The notes under the pieces were generated by a model. The model had not been told where the DNA came from. It searched no databases and was given only the letters and a program-made list of their open reading frames with translations. A stretch of 64,000 nucleotides of DNA from Gentiana macrophylla. Its lineage: Eukaryota > Streptophyta > Magnoliopsida > Gentianales > Gentianaceae. Numbering within the stretch: the stretch's first letter is position 1; the number at the start of each line of letters is the position of its first letter. Location of the stretch: positions 63,193,368 to 63,257,367 of the forward strand of contig CM047805.1 of assembly GCA_026214975.1 (NCBI GenBank). The letters are read 5' to 3'. Positions 58,098 to 64,000 of this stretch are shown here, piece by piece. Both the position numbers and the translations under genes were made by a program.

Positions 58098-59570
58098 GTG
58101 GCACCGTTATTAGCAAGATCAGAATTGATGGATGATATTCGGGAGAAGCAAGACGAAGACCCAGCTTTGGTTGACTTGAAGCGAGTTGCAAGAGAAAAGC
58201 CTACAGTTGGCTATGTGTTAGATAAGAATGGGAATCTTTGGTACCAGGATCGTTTGTGTGTGCCTAATGTTGGTGACTTAAGACAGAGAGTCATGGAAGA
58301 GGCACATAGGATTGCTTTTGCAGTTCATCCGGGAGCTACTAAAATGTACAGAGACTTGAAGGAAAGGTTTTGGTGGCCCTCGATGAAACTGGAGATAGCC
58401 AAGTTCGTTGCAGAGTGTGATACTTGCCAGAAGGTTAAAGCAGAACATAGAAGGCCAGGAGGAATGCTTAAGCCATTAGATATCCCGGAATGGAAATGAG
58501 ATAAGATCACGATGGATTTCATCACCGGTTTACCTAAGACGAGAGAAGGTCATGATGCGATTTGGGTGATTGTGGATAGATTGACCAAATCCGCTCATTT
58601 CTTACCGTATAAGGTTGATACGCCCTTGAAGAAAATGACGACACTATACTTGGATAATATAGTGAAGTTACACGGAGTACCTATCTCGATAGTTTCGGAT
58701 CGTGATCCGAGGTTCATCAGCCGCTTTTGGAAAAGTTTACAAGTGGCTTTTGGAACCAAGTTGGACTTGAGTACGGCCTTTCATCCTCAGACTGATGGAC
58801 AGTCGGAGAGGACCATCCAAACACTTGAGGATATGTTGAGAGCTTGTGTTTTGGAAGTAGGTGGATCATGGGATGATTACCTACCTGTAGCGGAGTTTGC
58901 CTATAACAACAGTTATCATGCAAGTATAGGCATGCCACCGTTTGAAGCTTTGTATGGAAGAAGGTGTAGAACGCCGCTGTTTTGGGATGAAGTCGGGGAA
59001 AGACAAGTCACCGGGCCGGAATTGGTTGAGCAAGCTAAAGAGAGAGTTCAGTTGGTTAAGAAGAATCTGAAGGCAGCTCAAGATAGGCAGAAAAGCTGGG
59101 CAGACGTTAGAAGAAGACCCATCGAGTTTGAAGTTGGTCAAAGAGTGTATCTACGAGCTTCACCAATGAAGGGAGTGAAATGTTTTGGACAAAAGGGAAG
59201 GCTAAGCCCGAGGTATGTTGGACCTTTTGAGATTCTGGAAAGAGTTGGACCGTTGGCATATAAGCTTAAGTTACCGGAATCCATGTCGAGAGTCCATAAC
59301 GTATTTCATGTCTCGATGTTGAAGAAGTGTTTGACCAAGACGAATGTTGAGACTGCTATTGATCCGGAGATTCTTCAAGACAATCTTTCGTATGATGAGA
59401 CACCGATCAGAATTTGGGAACGGAAAGAAAAGATGATTAAGAGACGGTTGATCCCTTTGGTTCTGGTGTAATGGAGCAATCATTCGTCGGAAGAAGCCAC
59501 TTGGGAATTTGAGGACGATATGATCGGCGAGTTTCCAGATTTTATGGACTTACCAGGTATGTTCTAAGTT
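58098..59570 (+). pseudogene. Integrase and chromodomain, Del/Tekay-like element
   Basis: The zinc-binding HHCC region (HRIAFAVHPGATKMY, CDTCQKVKAEH) lies in 58098-58499, ending in a TGA where a tryptophan is expected. The core follows (58512 on): [46 protein letters not shown], with the three acidic residues in place. A GPY module ([19 protein letters not shown]) follows. The chromodomain is cut by TAA at 59469-59471 (IPLVLV, stop, WSNHSSEEATWEFEDDM). Confidence 0.9.
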
Positions 59571-59602
59571 TTGAGGACGAAACTCCTTTAAAGGGGGAAT
59601 AA

Positions 59603-61933
59603 TGTAATATTCCGATTTTCGGGAAAGGGCAGACGTGTCATTTTGTGAAAACGAAATATTGAGTTCGGTTCCTTTTATTCGGAGTTTAATTATTTAGTTA
59701 AATATATGTATATTTTGAGATATATGCATACATTTAAGGAAAAGAAAAGCGATTTTAGTATAAGGGTGATTAAGGAAAATCGGTGCAATTAGGTAATATT
59801 GGGATTTTTCCTATTTAAGGAAAAATTAACCTAATCATCCTTAAACTTTTAATCAGATTTTCCACCTCCAAATTGTCTTAAGCGTGTGAGAAGAGAGCAA
59901 ATTTAGGGTGAGGTTTTTCACCAATTGCTAAGTCAATTCATAACGGTTTTGGATCGAGTAGAGCACCGGAATCGTTGTGAAGAGAGCAACGTTTTGAAAT
60001 CAGAATGTTGAAGCTTTGTCAAGGTATGTTTAAGCCCAAGTTCCGATCTTCTTCGAGTTTGATGGATTCAAACTCATCAACTCGTAGTTTTTATCGTTTA
60101 GAAACGTGTGATCGAATCTAATCTAAGTTTGGATTTATCACATGTTTTTCTGTAGAAAAATGACGGTTTTGCGGCTGCTTTTCTGAGTTCTTGGACTTGG
60201 AATTAGCTTGCAATAGGTAAGAAGCTCTTCCTACAATCTAATTGTGGTTTAGAGTAGAATAGATCATGTTTTGATGCATATTGTATCAAGTTTTAAGTCT
60301 AGATGAAGGTTAAGGATTAAGCTTTGTTTTGGATCTTAAAAGTTATGTTTTTTTCTACTGTTTTTCTGCTATATTTCGTGTACAAGATGTTTGGAATCGA
60401 GTAGAGATCGTTAAGGGTTGAGAAACATGTTTTAGGGCTTTTCTGCGTAGGATGCGTACGCATTGCCCAGCAATGCGCACGCATTCCTATTACAGGATTG
60501 CTTAGGGTAGTTGCAGCAGGTACAATGCGTACGTATTTAGGGAATGCGCACGCATTGTTGGTTTAGAGTTGTGCAGGATGCTCACTGTTTGATGAATGCG
60601 TACGCATTCAGAGAAATGCGCACGCAATGTTTGAGCAGTGTCATTCAGCTTTGTTTTGGTCAGGGAATGCGTACGCATTGGGCTCAATGCGCACGCATTG
60701 TTTGAACAGAGAGTTTTCAGCAGGTTTTTAAGCAAGGAATGCATACGCATTCCATAGGGATGCGCACGCATTGCCCCAGATTTTTAAAAGATGTTATTTA
60801 AGCTATGTTTTGAATTTTAAACCTTGTTTCATGATGAAATAAAACTAATTAAACATGAACAAGCCCCGATTGAGTTTATGATTCGTTCAGTTAAAACACC
60901 AAATGTACTCTTAAAGGGAGTTGAAGTTCGGATCCATCGGAAGGGCATGAAAGGGCTTGTGCTTTGATGAACTAGAGTTCATCAATGTCTGTGTAATTGA
61001 TAGGATGTGATGTCTAGATGTCTAGGTGAGGGAGTAGAGTTGATAAGGTGAGTTTTATTCTGAAAACACTTAGGTGGCTAGTTAATTCACAATAATAATT
61101 ACATAAGTGTAGTAAAAGCTAAACCGTCATTTATTCTCGGTTAGGCACTCTTTCATATCGGCGATGTGATACGTTCATAAAAGGTGAACAACGCTACTGG
61201 CCTTAAACGGCTGAAGAGTAGTGGAGGAAATTCATCGGACGTATACGCATACCGGGGAGACCTCGGAGCTAATCGGTGCTAATCACCGTTAGTTAGCAAG
61301 TATATCTTTAGGCTGATGAACGCCATGCACAGTGTCCTTGAGTAATGATGTAACAAAGATAAGCTAAGCTAGAAACGTGTAGTCATGATGTGTTGTTGGA
61401 CATGGAATGAACCCTAAATTGAATCGGTCTAATTAAGATAATTAATTGATAATAAATCTTGATTATTTTGTAGCTTCTACTTCTTACTTCGTACAATGTA
61501 CTTACCTCAAATGCCTGTTTATTTATGTGTTTGGGGGAGAGAGGACGAACATGTAGACTTGGAGTTCGATGAGGACTTTGATGATGACGTTTGAGGACGC
61601 CGGAGTTGAAGACCTTGATTATTTATTATTCATTTCTTTCATTTATTTCATAGACTTGGATTATTATTGGATGTTGTAGTTACTTTTAGTACTTTGGAAT
61701 TCGTACATTTTGGTTTCATTTTCCAATGTAATAATATTACATTTCCTCTTTAGTTCCTTATTTCTATTCTTGATTATTTGAAAAAAAATTACCCGAGTCT
61801 GTCTAGCTTCCCTTTGCTTTTAATTGATACGACGTAGTAGAGTCTTACGTGTAATATTATTTATTTAATATTATGCGTGCCGAACGTTTCGATTTCCGGA
61901 TAAGGACTCGGTGTCCGGGAACGGGGCGTTACA
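59603..61933 (+). repeat. 3' LTR, 2331 bp
   Basis: Counterpart of 52500-54841. It includes the palindrome array at 60451-60775 and ends GGGGCGTTACA before TSD TGAAT (61934-61938). Confidence 0.93.
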
Positions 61934-61938
61934 TGAAT

Positions 61939-62866
61939 TGCTCAGACTTTGGTGTATGCCTAGACAATGATACCCACACAATAGTTTCCCTACCATTATC
62001 AAGTTCTCATGGTTGTGTCCATTTTGGCTCTAGATCACTCTTGGTTTCAAAAAGTGTCTTAGAGACTTCAAGTCTTTCAATCCCCACAGAAACGTCCTCA
62101 TTTCACACTTACATAGGTGACCTCCCATAAAGAGTGCTCTGCAATACCCCACATGGCTTATTCATAGTATATGAGTCATTAAAAACTTTAGCTTAACCTA
62201 ACATAATCACATACAAGATCATAGTTTAAAAGGGACAACTAAGTTATGAGGAACATTTAGCACTTACCCATTCTGCTATAAACAAAAATGTTGTATGTGA
62301 TTTTGTTAGGTTAAGCTAAAACTTTTAATGACTCTACACTACGGATAAGCCAATTGGGGTATTGCAGAGTACTCTTTATGAGAGGTCACCTATTTAAGTA
62401 TGATGTGGGGCCGCTTCTGTGTGGGTTTAAAGGTTTGAATTCTCTAAGATACTTTCCGAAACCAAGAGTGATCCAGGCCAAAATGGACACAACCATGAGA
62501 ACTTGATAATGGTAGGGAATCTATTGTGTGGGTACCATTGTCTAGGCATACACCAAAGCCTGAGCTATTCAAGACCTATTTCATTGCTTAGCTAAGCATG
62601 TGCGATGATATTCTACTAGGGAAGGTTCAAGGCAGAAAACCACCTCGCCCGATGCGATAGATTTTCACTTGAAATCTCATTAGAGTCTGCATTACATTTG
62701 CATCAATATTGCTTTCATGTGGGGGTCATAATTTCTCATTCATATGGGGGATTGTTGGAAATATTTTCCGATAATCATTTATACGGATTAAGGGACGCCT
62801 ATTTTTCCAAATAATTGATTATAGTTTATTTAATGTTATAAAATTTATTTTTCAGTGAATGAGAAA
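61939..62866. repeat. Inner left arm, loop and right arm of the copia-derived inverted repeat
   Basis: 61939-62212 (left arm continued) pairs with 62288-62575; the loop of about 75 bp is at 62213-62287. The right arm runs on to about 62866 and pairs with 52174-52499. In the right arm CATATGGGGGAT precedes TGTTGGAAATATTTTCC at 62753, the usual look of a copia polypurine tract and 3' LTR start. Two copia 3' ends therefore point away from one another. No open coding frame remains. Confidence 0.82.
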
Positions 62867-62870
62867 CTAC

Positions 62871-62934
<64 letters not shown>
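62867..62934. repeat. (TTA)n microsatellite
   Basis: More than 20 uninterrupted ATT/TTA triplets directly after the right arm of the inverted repeat. Confidence 0.95.
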
Positions 62935-62935
<1 letters not shown>

Positions 62936-63557
62936 GTTTTCTCTGCATAGATGTAATGGTTTGGTTATTTTAGACAAATTGTCAAAAAATAAGTCACGCC
63001 CTATCTAGTTTGAAAGGACAAGTTTCAAGGGTATGACTTTAAATGAAAAGCAAATAAGGAATAGGTTTTTGTCCAAAAGGACAAACTAATATATTTATTA
63101 GGCTATAAGTACATTGATGATTTGAAAGGACAAAACATAATTAATATTACCAAAATACCCCTTTTATTTATTTTTATAAACCTAATTAACAAAATTCATC
63201 AGCGTTCCTAATTCGTTCCTTTCACGTTCAAGAATCCATCAGCGTTCCAAAACAAAATATACTGCCGCCGGAAGCGTTCCTAATCCCCACAATTTTGGCC
63301 GCATGTGTAGAGATGCCGGAGAAGGAGACTTGATTATTGCCTGGACGATTCCGGCCTGTGCAGAGATGCTGGATTTGCATAGAAGAAGGAGACGTGATTA
63401 TGAGAGCAGACATTTTGATTCTTCATTGAATCGATTTAGGAAGGAAATCGATTGCAGACGATTGCAGACGCTGCTGCTGATCTCCCAATTGCAGACGGCC
63501 GGAAAACATGGCATCCGATGCCGGAAAAATCAATTGCTTAATTATTCACCTCCGGCA
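62935..63557. other. Spacer; near-duplicate segments around 63300-63400
   Basis: AGAGATGC(C/T)GGA and GAAGGAGAC(T/G)TGATTAT each occur twice within about 90 bp (63309 and 63363 on). A plus-strand ORF at 63303-63683 covers them but is repeat-driven, so I do not call it a gene. Confidence 0.4.
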
Positions 63558-63881
63558 TCAATTATCGCCATAAACATGGCATCCGGCTACGGACGGACGG
63601 ACTGGATAGCAGCGAATTCCGATTTGGGGATTATGATTGAACGATTTGGGGATGATGGAGCTGAAAGTTTGGATTTTTTTTAACAAGAGAAGAAGATGAA
63701 GCTGATAGTTTGGAATTTTTATTTTTTTTTTGAAAAAGTTTAGGGTTGTTACTATTAATTTTGTAACTCTGTTGGCGGGCGTTTGGGGGGCTGAATATAA
63801 AGCAATGAGTTGGTTCGCCGGAGGGTTTGGTTGGAGAAGGACCGGCGGGGTGGAGCTGGTGGAGTCCGATGAAGTGGCCAT
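63558..63881 (-). CDS. Possible first exon of a leftward gene, unknown function
   Basis: The minus-strand ATG at 63881 has a good context (GCAGCCATGGCC). The first 38 residues (MATSSDSTSSTPPVLLQPNP...) are Ser/Thr/Pro-rich, and this part is clearly richer in G and C than its surroundings, like the start of many plant proteins. After about residue 40 the translation becomes lysine- and phenylalanine-rich, as if in an intron, so the true exon may end near 63760. No domain is recognised. On the plus strand at 63953-64000 a near-repeat GGGCTGTTACTA/CCCGTTACTA appears. Confidence 0.3.
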   Translation of the reverse strand: MATSSDSTSSTPPVLLQPNPPANQLIALYSAPQTPANRVTKLIVTTLNFFKKKIKIPNYQLHLLLLLKKIQTFSSIIPKSFNHNPQIGIRCYPVRPSVAGCHVYGDN

Positions 63882-64000
63882 GGCTGCAAAAGAGAGGAAT
63901 AAGTAGGGACTGTTATTACAATTTTTTTGATGTACTTTATACATTTTATGGGCTGTTACTATTTGTTTATTGCCCGTTACTACATTTTACGGGGCTGTTA

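Larger units (their letters stand above)
52500..61933 (+). mobile_element. Ty3/gypsy chromovirus of the Del/Tekay type, full structure, defective (9.4 kb)
   Basis: LTRs 52500-54841 and 59603-61933 start TGTAATATTCC and end GGGGCGTTACA. The TSD is TGAAT at 52495-52499 and 61934-61938. The primer-binding site TGGTATCAGAGC is at 54844-54855, and the polypurine tract AAAGGGGGAA is at 59590-59599. The LTRs of over 2.3 kb, the internal order and a C-terminal chromodomain fit the Del/Tekay lineage. Gag and pol contain several stops, a frameshift and an internal deletion. The element is inserted in an older copia-derived inverted repeat. Confidence 0.95.

Noticed and set aside
63303..63683. 126-codon plus-strand ORF near the right edge
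   Set aside because: Its first half is made of local near-duplicates and it overlaps the more gene-like minus-strand start at 63881. Evidence is insufficient for a call.
1..64000. tRNA, rRNA or snoRNA genes
   Set aside because: No cloverleaf with A and B boxes or rRNA-like sequence was noticed. The TGGTATCAGAGC words are primer-binding sites next to LTR ends, not tRNA genes. A covariance-model scan was not possible.

Overview
This is a plant nuclear window: about 35% GC by eye, spliceosomal GT-AG introns, Stowaway MITEs, LTR retrotransposons of both superfamilies, a plant-type Helitron and a P-class PPR gene. Remnants of an XIP-type aquaporin point to a eudicot outside Brassicaceae (the XIP family is absent from monocots and Brassicaceae). 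The species cannot be named from the sequence. Most of the window is transposable elements, many nested; host-gene content is small and mostly broken.

Layout. 1-3.5 kb: AT-rich spacer with four Stowaway-type MITEs and a minus-strand TRIM. 4.4-6.6 kb: decayed Ty1/copia fragment with a 108-bp solo TRIM LTR inside its RNase H region (TSD AGTCT). 6.67-9.44 kb: segment bounded by roughly 115-bp inverted repeats. 10.4-11.9 kb: 5'-truncated LINE tail ending in poly(A). 12.1-20.4 kb: nested pair, in which a minus-strand non-autonomous LTR element (TSD AATCt/c) is interrupted in its 5' LTR by a 5.3-kb chromodomain Ty3/gypsy element (TSD GAGAT). 21.1-22.7 kb: 5' part of another copia element.

23.15-35.43 kb: the most striking object, a minus-strand Helitron of about 12.3 kb with recognisable termini. 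It carries a RepHel transposase gene (HUH nuclease plus PIF1-type helicase) and, only 129 bp downstream, an RPA1-like gene. I could follow the RPA1-like gene through ten exons with matching phases to an open 531-residue protein. A 140-codon ORF lies antisense in its third intron, related minisatellites sit in introns of both genes, and the last 76 bp of the Helitron 5' end are tandemly duplicated.

35.5-42.3 kb: a divergent LTR remnant, a 389-bp MITE with 8-bp TSD, a Restorer-of-fertility-like PPR gene with about 26 repeats and very recent internal amplification (broken by one frameshift), and a decayed intron-containing kelch-repeat gene copy. 43-49 kb: retroelement scraps, satellites and short tandem repeats. 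49.15-52.1 kb: head-to-head inverted duplication (arms about 1.4 kb) of the 5' half of an XIP-like aquaporin gene. 52.17-62.87 kb: a second inverted repeat, made of two outward-facing copia 3' ends, split by a 9.4-kb Del/Tekay-like gypsy element (TSD TGAAT) whose 2.3-kb LTRs carry arrays of alternating purine-pyrimidine palindromes. The final kilobase may hold the first exon of a leftward gene.

In the Helitron, RepHel should nick, unwind and join, and the RPA-like protein should coat the displaced single strand. The gypsy and copia elements are individually defective. All calls come from reading the sequence; no database search was run.
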